Assembly (NCBI RefSeq): GCF_004307455.1 | Contig: NZ_SEWX01000005.1 | Span: 62,001 to 126,000, forward strand | Source of the DNA: Aquirufa nivalisilvae | GTDB lineage: Bacteria; Bacteroidota; Bacteroidia; Cytophagales; Spirosomataceae | DNA: 64,000 nt | Direction: 5' to 3' | Shown here: positions 43,222 through 51,058 of the stretch, piece after piece | How positions within the stretch are numbered: the stretch's first letter is position 1 | Layout: each line of letters begins with the position of its first letter | Made by a program: the position numbers and the translations under genes | Notes under the pieces: generated by a model | The model's database searches: none | Seen by the model: only the letters and a program-made list of their open reading frames with translations | Told to the model about the DNA's origin: nothing

Positions 43222-44169
43222 ATGAATTTGAAAAAAATACTTATTGGTAGTCAGTCTGGAGGGATATTCCTTGCCTTGATTTTGATGTGTGTGTTAATCT
43301 CTAGTTTGACACCTCGATTTTTAACGGACACCAATCTATTGGTCATCCTAAACCAAGTATCCGTCAATGCGATTTTGGCTTTTGGTGTCACCTTTGTGAT
43401 TATTTCAGGAGGGATCGACTTGTCATTAGGATCCATGTTAGCTGTAGCAGGAGTGGTTGCTGCATTATTTGCCAAATCAGACGGCGGAAATGTTTATATA
43501 TCATTGCTTATGGCACTTGGAGTAGGAGCCTTGATGGGTGCTATGAACGGTTTTACCGTGATTTTGTCCAAAGTTCCACCTTTCATTGTGACTTTAGGTA
43601 CGATGACAATCGCTCGAGGTGCGGCTTTGATTATCTCTTCAGGTAGACCTGTATCTGATTTATCGGAATCGTTTAACTTTCTAGGAAATGGTGATTTATT
43701 TGGTTTACCGATTCCTATTTTGTTCTTGATAGCTACCTATGTCGTATGTCATTTCGTATTGACCCAAACAGTATTTGGTCGTTATGTAACAGCCATTGGA
43801 GGTAACGAAACAGCCGCTTGGGTAGCAGGTATTCCAGTGGCAAAAGTTAAATGGTGGGTATATACACTAAGTGGGATATTTGCTGCACTTGGAGGAATTT
43901 TACTGTCGGCTAGGATTAATACCGGACAACCCAATGCTGGATTAGGCTTTGAATTGGATGCTATAGCGGCAGTTATTATCGGAGGTACAAGTACACGAGG
44001 AGGAAAGGGAAGTATGACTGGAACCCTATTAGGTGTTTTATTCATTGGGGTTATCAATAATGGATTGGATTTATTAAATGTTTCAGCTTATTGGCAACAG
44101 GTTGTCATGGGGGGAATCATTATATTAGCAGTAGTATTAGATAGTGTTTATCAAAAAATGAAACGTTAA
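43222..44169 (+). CDS. Sugar ABC importer permease, RbsC-like
   Basis: A 315-residue membrane protein with about eight to ten hydrophobic segments, of the BPD_transp_2 family. Typical motifs are GVTFVIISGGIDLSLGSMLA, PPFIVTLGTMTIARGAAL, FGRYVTAIGGNETAAWVAGI and AVIIGGTSTRGGKGSMTGT. It forms the channel of the importer with the ATPase upstream (7 bp) and the binding protein downstream (1 bp). Confidence 0.95.
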   Translation: MNLKKILIGSQSGGIFLALILMCVLISSLTPRFLTDTNLLVILNQVSVNAILAFGVTFVIISGGIDLSLGSMLAVAGVVAALFAKSDGGNVYISLLMALGVGALMGAMNGFTVILSKVPPFIVTLGTMTIARGAALIISSGRPVSDLSESFNFLGNGDLFGLPIPILFLIATYVVCHFVLTQTVFGRYVTAIGGNETAAWVAGIPVAKVKWWVYTLSGIFAALGGILLSARINTGQPNAGLGFELDAIAAVIIGGTSTRGGKGSMTGTLLGVLFIGVINNGLDLLNVSAYWQQVVMGGIIILAVVLDSVYQKMKR

Positions 44170-44170
44170 C

Positions 44171-45079
44171 ATGAAAATCAGTTTACGCATATTACTTACT
44201 TGTTTAGTTGTCTTATTCGTTTGGGCCTGTGGAAATAAAGAATCAGGAGGAAAGAAGAAAATCGTCATTGGGGTTTCCATGTTGAGTCTTCAAAATGAGT
44301 TTATTCAAAAAGTAAGTGCATCGCTCGAAAAACATGCCCAAGATGCCGATGTTGAATTAATCGTAGTGGATGCAGAACGCTCGGCTTTGAAGCAAGTAGA
44401 GCAAGTAGAGAATTTCATTAGTCAACAAGTGGATGCTATCATTTTAAATCCAGCTGAATTTGAGGCTAGTTCTCCCGCCATATTACGCGCTAAAAAGGCA
44501 GGCATTCCGATTGTCAATGTCAACTCCTCCACCAAAGAAAAACCAGATGCTTGGGTAGGATCAGATGATGCAGAATCAGCAAAAATGGCCATCGATTTTT
44601 TGGCGAAGAAACTAAATGGCAAAGGAAATATCTTGATTATTCAAGGCTATATGGGGCAAGCTGCTCAAATTGATCGCGAACGAGGAGCCGTGGAAGCTTT
44701 AAAAGCATACCCTAATATGAAATTATTAGCTACCCAAACGGGAGAGTGGGATCGAGCCAAATCGATGTCTTTGATGGAGAATTGGATACAGTCTTATGGA
44801 GATCAAATCCAAGGGGTATTTGCCCATAATGATGAAATGGGACTTGGCGCTATGCAGGCACTCTTGGATGCCAAGAAAAAGGATAAAGTGGTGGTAGTTA
44901 GTGTGGACGGAATTGGAGATGCCATTAAGGCTGTGGATGCAGGAACTTTAGATGCGACAATTTTACAAAATGCAGAGCAACAGGGTGCGCAAGCAATTGC
45001 AATGGCTTTAGATTTAATTCATAAAAAGCCTATCAAAGAAACACAGGTTTTGATTCCTTTTCAAGTTAAAACCAAATAG
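44171..45079 (+). CDS. Sugar ABC importer binding lipoprotein, RbsB-like
   Basis: A 302-residue lipoprotein with lipobox VWAC (Cys18). It has the periplasmic-binding type 1 fold: IGVSMLSLQNEFIQKV, VDAIILNPAEFEASSP, AGIPIVNVNSS, ILIIQGYMGQAAQIDRERG, VFAHNDEMGLGAMQAL and VVVSVDGIGDAI. Lobes and hinge are as in ribose-binding proteins. In a Gram-negative Bacteroidota cell it would be anchored in the inner or outer membrane and pass the sugar to the permease. Confidence 0.94.
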   Translation: MKISLRILLTCLVVLFVWACGNKESGGKKKIVIGVSMLSLQNEFIQKVSASLEKHAQDADVELIVVDAERSALKQVEQVENFISQQVDAIILNPAEFEASSPAILRAKKAGIPIVNVNSSTKEKPDAWVGSDDAESAKMAIDFLAKKLNGKGNILIIQGYMGQAAQIDRERGAVEALKAYPNMKLLATQTGEWDRAKSMSLMENWIQSYGDQIQGVFAHNDEMGLGAMQALLDAKKKDKVVVVSVDGIGDAIKAVDAGTLDATILQNAEQQGAQAIAMALDLIHKKPIKETQVLIPFQVKTK

Positions 45080-45105
45080 TAACAGCTTTCAAATAAATCG
45101 ATATT

Positions 45106-46350
45106 ATGAAAAAGTTTCTCTTTTTTTGTTTGATAAGTTCAACGATGATGGCCCAGCAAAAACCTTTTGTAGCTAATTATGATGAAAGTAAAGTAGGTAC
45201 TATTACTTTGCCAGATCCATTAATTATTGGTTCAAAGAAAATAAGTAGTCAAGCAGATTGGGAAAAAAATAGGGCTACTTGGTTAACTCTGTTTGCAGAC
45301 CAAATGTATGGTCAAATGCCTAAAAAATCAGTTAAGCAGACTAATACCTTAATTTCTCAGAAAGAAATTTTAGGAGGAAAAGCCGTACAATCGATTTGGA
45401 AAATGGATTTTGCAGGTAAAGTTCAAGCAACGGTAGTGGTGATTTTACCCAAATCAAGCAAGAAGGCGCCTGTATTTATGGGATTGAATTTTTGTGGGAA
45501 TCAAACAATCAGTACAGATGATGGGATTCCGATATTTGATAAATATGTTGTTTGTAACAATGATCCAAAATTCATTAACAACATTTCTCAAGCTGCATCA
45601 AGGGGAGAGTGGGCTAGTCGCTGGCAAATAGAAAAAGTGATTGATGCGGGCTTTGGAACGATTACCGCTGCCTGTGGAGATTTTGAAGAAGATTTTGCCA
45701 CGGGTTATAAAAATGGAGTTAGAACTAAATTGGCAATAGAATTAGGTTTAAAGCCTGAAGATTGGACTGCCAATGGAGCATGGGCTTGGGGCTTAAGTAG
45801 GATGTTGGATTTAGCTCAAAGTATCCAGCAGATCGACGGGAAAAAGGTCATATTACATGGACATTCTCGATTGGGAAAGGCTGCTTTATGGGCTGGAGCC
45901 AATGACCGTCGTTTTGCAGCTATTATATCCAATGAATCGGGTGAGGGTGGAGCTGCTTTGAGTAGAAGAATATATGGAGAAACGATTTGGCGTATAACCA
46001 ATAGTTTCCCTCATTGGTTTTTGCCTAAATATGCAAGCTATGCTGACCGAGAAAACGAATTACCTTTTGACCAACATATTTTATTGAGCTTGATGGCGCC
46101 GCGACCAGTTTATGTAGCCTCAGCCTTTGGCGATCAATGGTCTGACCCTAAAGGTGAGTTTTTGAGTGCCAAAGAAATGGAAAAAGTGTATGCTTTATAC
46201 GGTAAAAAAGGATTAGGGAATATAGATATGCCAGGTTTAAATCAACCTGTAGGAAAGCTCATAAGATACCATATTCGAGATGGCAAACATGATATCAATG
46301 AATATGACTGGGAGCAATATATCAAGTTTGGGAAAGAAGAAGTGAAGTAA
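45106..46350 (+). CDS. CE15-like glucuronoyl/acyl-sugar esterase
   Basis: A 414-residue secreted alpha/beta hydrolase with a signal peptide (about 1-17). The nucleophile elbow GHSRLGKAALWAGANDRR resembles the GCSRxGK motif of family CE15, with histidine in place of the cysteine. Downstream it has SNESGEGGAALSRR, LMAPRPVYVASAFGDQWSD and the histidine segment GKHDINEYDW. CE15 enzymes cleave glucuronoyl esters linking xylan and lignin, but relatives take other acyl sugars. It lies 26 bp after the importer genes and probably ends this operon. Confidence 0.86.
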   Translation: MKKFLFFCLISSTMMAQQKPFVANYDESKVGTITLPDPLIIGSKKISSQADWEKNRATWLTLFADQMYGQMPKKSVKQTNTLISQKEILGGKAVQSIWKMDFAGKVQATVVVILPKSSKKAPVFMGLNFCGNQTISTDDGIPIFDKYVVCNNDPKFINNISQAASRGEWASRWQIEKVIDAGFGTITAACGDFEEDFATGYKNGVRTKLAIELGLKPEDWTANGAWAWGLSRMLDLAQSIQQIDGKKVILHGHSRLGKAALWAGANDRRFAAIISNESGEGGAALSRRIYGETIWRITNSFPHWFLPKYASYADRENELPFDQHILLSLMAPRPVYVASAFGDQWSDPKGEFLSAKEMEKVYALYGKKGLGNIDMPGLNQPVGKLIRYHIRDGKHDINEYDWEQYIKFGKEEVK

Positions 46351-46455
46351 ATTATAAATTATGAATTATAAATTGTAAATGTTGAAAAGTGAATGATATT
46401 GATTTACCATCATTTATTCTACATTCTAAACTCTTTATTCTACATTCCCTACAAA
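46351..46455. repeat. Word repeats upstream of a small secreted-protein gene
   Basis: AATTATAAATTATGAATTAT and related words run from 46351, followed by ATTTACCATC and TTCTACATTC words (46404-46449) on the other strand. They directly precede, and partly provide, the leader of the next gene. Confidence 0.7.
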
Positions 46456-46460
46456 CTGCC

Positions 46461-46826
46461 TTGCTTCGACTCATTGTACTTTTTTGTTTATTGATTCCGA
46501 GTCTAGCCTTTTCACAACAGGTTAAGATTAAAAAGCCCATTCCTGAAAAAAAGAATGCTCATTTGCCATATGCCTGTATTTTTGAAGATGGGGCATATCC
46601 TGCTACGGTTATTCAAAGAAATTCGATGACGAAAGATTCCACCGTATTTGCACGAATTGCCGTAGAGATTGAAGGTTGTTTTGTGATTTCTATTAAGTTT
46701 CCCAAAGGCTCTAAATTCCTTCAGGATACCTTACAAATCAATGACATAGATGACTTGGGAAATTCCATCATACAAGGCAAAAATGGTAATTATTATGTCA
46801 TTCAGGCAAAATATGAACCATTTTAA
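46461..46826 (+). CDS. Small secreted protein of unknown function
   Basis: About 121 residues with a signal peptide (LIVLFCLLIPSLAFS) and a mature domain of roughly 100 residues with KDSTVFARIAVEIEG and FPKGSKFLQDTLQIND. I know no family for it. The start is uncertain: no ATG lies between the repeats and the signal sequence, so a TTG at 46461 is proposed, while a GTG at 46389 would put 24 repeat-derived residues in front. A repeat insertion may have replaced the native start. Confidence 0.55.
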   Translation: MLRLIVLFCLLIPSLAFSQQVKIKKPIPEKKNAHLPYACIFEDGAYPATVIQRNSMTKDSTVFARIAVEIEGCFVISIKFPKGSKFLQDTLQINDIDDLGNSIIQGKNGNYYVIQAKYEPF

Positions 46827-46952
46827 ATTGTAAATGGTGAATTGTAAATTATAAAATGAGTTAATAATAAACCCAAAGTCAACCTATTTCAGGACAAGAC
46901 ACAATTTACCATTCACCATTAATAATTTACCATTAACAATTCCTCATTTACA
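46825..46952. repeat. Inverted pair of GGTGAATTGTAAAT-type repeats
   Basis: AATTGTAAATGGTGAATTGT and following bases (46825-46859) begin at the stop of the preceding gene. Reverse-complement words (ACAATTTACCATTCACCATT, 46901-46952) end the gap. The two blocks enclose a short unique segment. Confidence 0.82.
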
Positions 46953-46978
46953 AGTAAATTTGCGGTAATTAAAAACTT

Positions 46979-47866
46979 ATGACTGTTCAAAAAGTAGACG
47001 TTGCTATAAATGTGTATGGAAAACCTTATCAAACGGCCGTTAGTATCTGGTCTTTGATGAAAAATTCTGGACAGCATATACAACATATTTATTTGACCTT
47101 AGAAAAAAGCCAGCCTGAAGGTTTTGACGAAGCATTATTGCGCTCGCTTTTGGAAGGATTACCTATCATTTATTTTAAGCCTAAATTTTTCTTTGGCTGG
47201 TGGGAAGGTAGAAGAAAAGGTCTACTCAACAAAATTCTATTGTATTTTAAGGACTATCGTTATTCCATTCGAAGCCAGTATCCTTGGGAAAACAGTCAAT
47301 CGAATTGGCTATTTATGATGCATAATGACATGCTTTTTAATGGAGATCTAATAGGACATTACCTTAGTAAAATTGGAGACTCTGTTGGGATCGGTCAAGT
47401 AGGTCAATGCTGGAATTGCCCGGCACATGGAGATCTTTGTGATGGGAATCGCTATTGGGATTATCGACCGTCAATGGCCGAACTAAAGGAATTATATCAA
47501 ACAAGACCAGAAGGTAGAGCTGTGATGCATGGTTTGGTTCAAGATGGCAAATTAAGTTGGCCACTACCCGAGTGTCGTTTGAATGAACATGCAGCCTTAA
47601 TTAATTTAAAATTAGCTCGCCCTTTAACCACTCCTCTAGGTTCTGTTCCTCCCATTGGATTAAAGAACAGTTTGGATAATGGCATTCCTTGGTTTCAAGG
47701 GATGACAAAGAAAGGCTACAAAATGGTGAATGAATCTTATATGCCATTTGCCAAACATGCCTGGACGAATGATACCGATTGTGGACATGCTTCTTTGTTT
47801 GATAAAAACATGTACAATAGAGAAGAGGAAATGGCCAAATTCGAATTAGAAAAGTGGAGAGAATAA
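46979..47866 (+). CDS. Glycosyltransferase-like protein of unknown specificity
   Basis: A 295-residue soluble protein. The N-terminus VDVAINVYGKPYQTAVSIWS and the segment WLFMMHNDMLFNG look like the nucleotide-sugar fold of GT-A glycosyltransferases, with HND as a possible DxD-like metal site. The C-terminal half has an unusual Cys cluster, GQCWNCPAHGDLCDGNRYWD, which may bind metal. I do not recognise a precise family. The M20 hydrolase gene follows after 21 bp, so they may be cotranscribed. Confidence 0.55.
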   Translation: MTVQKVDVAINVYGKPYQTAVSIWSLMKNSGQHIQHIYLTLEKSQPEGFDEALLRSLLEGLPIIYFKPKFFFGWWEGRRKGLLNKILLYFKDYRYSIRSQYPWENSQSNWLFMMHNDMLFNGDLIGHYLSKIGDSVGIGQVGQCWNCPAHGDLCDGNRYWDYRPSMAELKELYQTRPEGRAVMHGLVQDGKLSWPLPECRLNEHAALINLKLARPLTTPLGSVPPIGLKNSLDNGIPWFQGMTKKGYKMVNESYMPFAKHAWTNDTDCGHASLFDKNMYNREEEMAKFELEKWRE

Positions 47867-47887
47867 CAACATCAACGAATTAAACCT

Positions 47888-49315
47888 ATGAAACATTTAC
47901 TATCAATTATCCTGATTTGTGTAAGCTTTTCGATATTGGCCCAAGAGGCAGATAAGAAAAAAGTTATTCAGCGAATTCAACAAAGAGAAAGTCAATACGG
48001 ACAAATTGCCAACCAAATCTGGAAATACGCCGAAGTTGGCTATAAGGAAAAACAAAGTTCTGCTTTGCTACAAGAAACTTTGCGAAAGGCTGGTTTTACT
48101 ATTGAACCAGGTGTTGCAGATATTCCTACGGCTTTTGTGGCGACATTCGGACAAGGGAAACCGGTTATTGGTATTATGGGAGAATATGATGCCTTGCCTG
48201 GGATGTCGCAAGATTCTATTCCAATCAAACGCAGCTTAGGGAACACAGCAGGGCATGCCTGTGGACATCATTTATTTGGAACGGGTTCTGCCGCTGCAGT
48301 CATTGCAGTAAAGGAGTGGATGCAAGAAACTGGTCAAATAGGTACGATCAAATTTTATGGTTGTCCTGCTGAAGAAGGAGGATCAGGTAAAGTATATATG
48401 GTCCGTGCTGGATTATTTTCTCAGGCGGATGTTATGTTACATTGGCACCCAAACAATCAGCATGTGATTTCCATGAGCAATTCCTTAGCGAATAAGGCAG
48501 GGAAGTTCCGTTTTTATGGATTAGCTTCTCACGCAGCAGCTTCCCCAGAAAGAGGCAGGTCTGCTTTAGATGCGGTTGAAGCAATGAACTACATGGCCAA
48601 TATGATGCGAGAACATATTCCATCGACCACTCGTATGCATTATGTCATTACCAATGGAGGAAAAGCGCCTAATATTGTGCCTGATTTTGCGGAAGTTTAT
48701 TATTATGTTCGATCGCCGAAAAGGGATATTGTTATGGATGTTTGGGATCGATTGGAAAATGCAGCTAAAGGTGCAGCATTAGGTACAGGAACCAAGTATG
48801 AAGCTGAAGTGATTGGTGGAGTATATGAAATGTTGCCCAATGATCGTTTGGCTCGACTAATGCATGCCAATTTGCAATGGGTGGGTGGATATACCTTGAC
48901 ACCATCAGAATTGGCTTTTGCCAAACAAATTCAACAAACAGAAGGAATGGAAATAGTGGATTTGACTAGCACCAGTCAAATCAAGGGATTGAACGATGGC
49001 GATAATTTAGCAACAGGCTCTACCGATGTGGCTGATGTAAGTTGGACTGTTCCAACGATAGGACTTGGAACTGCGGCATGGGTACCAGGTACAAGCGCAC
49101 ATAGTTGGCAAGCTGTGGCGGCAGGAGGTACTTCCATTGGTAGGAAAGGGATGATGATTGCCGCAAAAACCTTGGCCTCTACAGCCATTGATTTATTTAA
49201 ACATCCAGAATGGGTAAAAGAAGCCAAAGCCGAGTTTGAACAAAGGAGAGGTCCCAATTTTGTGTATAAATCTCTATTGGGAAACCGTCAACCAGCTTTG
49301 AATTACCGAGATTAA
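47888..49315 (+). CDS. Secreted M20-family amidohydrolase (AbgB-like)
   Basis: A 475-residue protein with a signal peptide (about 1-18). Metal-binding segments are MGEYDALPGM, AGHACGHHLFGTGSAAA and GCPAEEGGSGK. A dimerisation lid domain lies in the middle (about 185-300: SMSNSLANKAGKFRFYG, SHAAASPERGRSALDAVE). Substrates in this family are N-acyl amino acids, aminobenzoyl-glutamate or peptides. The C-terminus NRQPALNYRD is short. It precedes a small secreted-protein gene by 12 bp. Confidence 0.92.
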   Translation: MKHLLSIILICVSFSILAQEADKKKVIQRIQQRESQYGQIANQIWKYAEVGYKEKQSSALLQETLRKAGFTIEPGVADIPTAFVATFGQGKPVIGIMGEYDALPGMSQDSIPIKRSLGNTAGHACGHHLFGTGSAAAVIAVKEWMQETGQIGTIKFYGCPAEEGGSGKVYMVRAGLFSQADVMLHWHPNNQHVISMSNSLANKAGKFRFYGLASHAAASPERGRSALDAVEAMNYMANMMREHIPSTTRMHYVITNGGKAPNIVPDFAEVYYYVRSPKRDIVMDVWDRLENAAKGAALGTGTKYEAEVIGGVYEMLPNDRLARLMHANLQWVGGYTLTPSELAFAKQIQQTEGMEIVDLTSTSQIKGLNDGDNLATGSTDVADVSWTVPTIGLGTAAWVPGTSAHSWQAVAAGGTSIGRKGMMIAAKTLASTAIDLFKHPEWVKEAKAEFEQRRGPNFVYKSLLGNRQPALNYRD

Positions 49316-49327
49316 TCTATTTCTAGC

Positions 49328-49852
49328 ATGAAATATTGGGGATGTATCATCTTAAATTTGGTTCTATATCAGTTTGTATATGCTCAAACGACTTCTCCGC
49401 TTACAATAGAAACGGATGAATATTCAAGCTACATCATTCCAAGTCTTGAGAATGGAATCTTATTACTAGAGGCTAATCAAGATGATTTTAAAGGTTTGAT
49501 GAAACAGTATCGTTATCAAATACTACAAAGAGGAAATGAATTAGAGTATTTATCTCCCTCAAGTCGAGTCAATCAAATGCGATTAATCCGGAAGGAAAAT
49601 CATCAAATTCAGTTTTTATTTTCCCCTACAAAGCTAAGTTTAGTTAAACAATTGGAGGAATCGATTTCAGGAAGTAGCACATCTATTGTCAAAGATTCCA
49701 GCGGAATGACTTGGTATAACTATCATTTTTCAGAGCATAATTACGTTAAAAATTTGCTCATTGGAATTAAAATGGAAGCAGATAAAGAAGATCGAGTGGG
49801 AAGAACATGGGATATTTGGTCAACTACAATAGTTTTTTCAAAGAAACCCTAA
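49328..49852 (+). CDS. Small secreted protein of unknown function
   Basis: A 174-residue protein with a signal peptide (about 1-20, ending VYAQ). The mature part is beta-rich with no motif that I know; LEANQDDFKGLMKQYRYQIL and SSGMTWYNYHF are the more distinctive parts. It starts 12 bp after the M20 gene and probably shares its transcript. It ends at a hairpin. Confidence 0.6.
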   Translation: MKYWGCIILNLVLYQFVYAQTTSPLTIETDEYSSYIIPSLENGILLLEANQDDFKGLMKQYRYQILQRGNELEYLSPSSRVNQMRLIRKENHQIQFLFSPTKLSLVKQLEESISGSSTSIVKDSSGMTWYNYHFSEHNYVKNLLIGIKMEADKEDRVGRTWDIWSTTIVFSKKP

Positions 49853-50030
49853 AAAACAAAAAAGCTCCTATTCAAAAAATAAGAGCTTGATGCATTCCTG
49901 TGTTCTATAATTGTCTTTATAACTGTGGTCGTTGGTATTTTGTTTTAATGGCTTCGATTTTTTTGAAATCTAATGTATCAAAATTATATATTGAATTGTA
50001 AATAAAAAATATTTTTTTTATTATTACCTA
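49853..50030. repeat. Left member of a direct repeat flanking the tetR-like gene
   Basis: Begins with a hairpin (49862-49888, 11-bp arms with one mismatch), continues with GCATTCCTGTGTTCTATAAT and ends with ATCAAAATTATATATTGAAT and an A/T-run tail. The same order occurs at 50758-50935 on the other side of the regulator gene. The hairpin may end the M20 transcript, but T runs are short. Confidence 0.7.
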
Positions 50031-50047
50031 ATTTTTATAATATAATC

Positions 50048-50713
50048 ATGGATAAATACCAAAGGAAAGGAGAGAGGAGTCGTGAAAATATTATTTTACA
50101 AGCGTCTGAAGTATTGAATACTTATGGTTCATCTATCACCATAGATGAAATAGCACGCTATACAGAAATCACTAAAAGTAAGATTACCAATCACTTTTCT
50201 ACGAAAGAAAATCTGCATATAGCTATTACAGAATTGTATATTCGGGATATTCAGCAATATTTTGATTCCATCATTTTTTCAGATCATTTTAATTGGAAAG
50301 AATACATTGGTATTTTATCGGATATCATGGATATTCAATTTAAGTATCGAAGTGCCATCATGTTTATTTGGACAGCCTCTTTTAAAGATGAAGCATTTAT
50401 GCAGGTAATCAATGAATCCTTTAATCTTCGAAAGCATAGTATGATTGGCCTATTTAAAAAATTGGTTCAGGAAAATTATTTGTTGGACTCTGTCTTTCAA
50501 GAAAAGAATTTTAAGATATTTTATCACCAACATGCCATATTAGGAGTACATTGGTTAAATACTTACTTATTATTTGATTATCGTAAAAGTTTACAGGAGG
50601 TTAAACCTACATATTTAGCTGGAACCATCGAAATTTATAAACCCTATTTAAGTGAAAAAGGATTAGCCGAATTTGAATCCCTGAATTTAGAGGAGTTTTT
50701 GAAAAATAGGTAA
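50048..50713 (+). CDS. TetR/AcrR-family regulator
   Basis: A 221-residue protein with an N-terminal HTH: GSSITIDEIARYTEITKSKI and NHFSTKENLHIAI (about 28-60), the classic TetR DNA-binding pattern. The larger C-terminal ligand domain has no recognisable signature. Regulation target is unclear; the flanking genes are on either strand, so autoregulation is most likely. It is enclosed by two similar blocks of about 180 bp. Confidence 0.88.
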   Translation: MDKYQRKGERSRENIILQASEVLNTYGSSITIDEIARYTEITKSKITNHFSTKENLHIAITELYIRDIQQYFDSIIFSDHFNWKEYIGILSDIMDIQFKYRSAIMFIWTASFKDEAFMQVINESFNLRKHSMIGLFKKLVQENYLLDSVFQEKNFKIFYHQHAILGVHWLNTYLLFDYRKSLQEVKPTYLAGTIEIYKPYLSEKGLAEFESLNLEEFLKNR

Positions 50714-50757
50714 TCAAAGAACAGAGTATAAGTATTCAAAAAGAGGATTGATTTTTG

Positions 50758-50935
50758 ATGAAAAAAAAGCTCTTATTCATTGAATAAGAGCTTTTTGCAT
50801 CCCTGTGTTCTATAATTAATATTGTTAATCGCGGCTAAGTATTTCTTTTTTTATCTGACAGGAATTACCCTTTCTGATTAATGAATCAAAATTATACAAT
50901 AGATTTTGAATAAAAAATTATTTTTTTATTTTTCA
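50758..50935. repeat. Right member of a direct repeat flanking the tetR-like gene
   Basis: Mirrors the left block: hairpin, GCATCCCTGTGTTCTATAAT, ATCAAAATTATACAATAGAT and an A/T tail. The remainder of the 345-bp gap (50936-51058) is AT-rich with no gene seen. Confidence 0.7.
50763..50797 (+). terminator. Terminator after the tetR-like gene
   Basis: Perfect stem AAGCTCTTATTCA / TGAATAAGAGCTT extended by A-T pairs, single-base loop, then a T run. Near-identical to the hairpin at 49862-49888. Confidence 0.82.
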
Positions 50936-51058
50936 TCAAAAAGTGATTAAAGTCATATAAATAGTTATAAATCAAGTGCTTATTTTATATAAATATACTA
51001 TTTTGAGGATTTTTAGGTAATCTAAATAGCCTTGGATTTCATCATAACAAGGTTGAAA

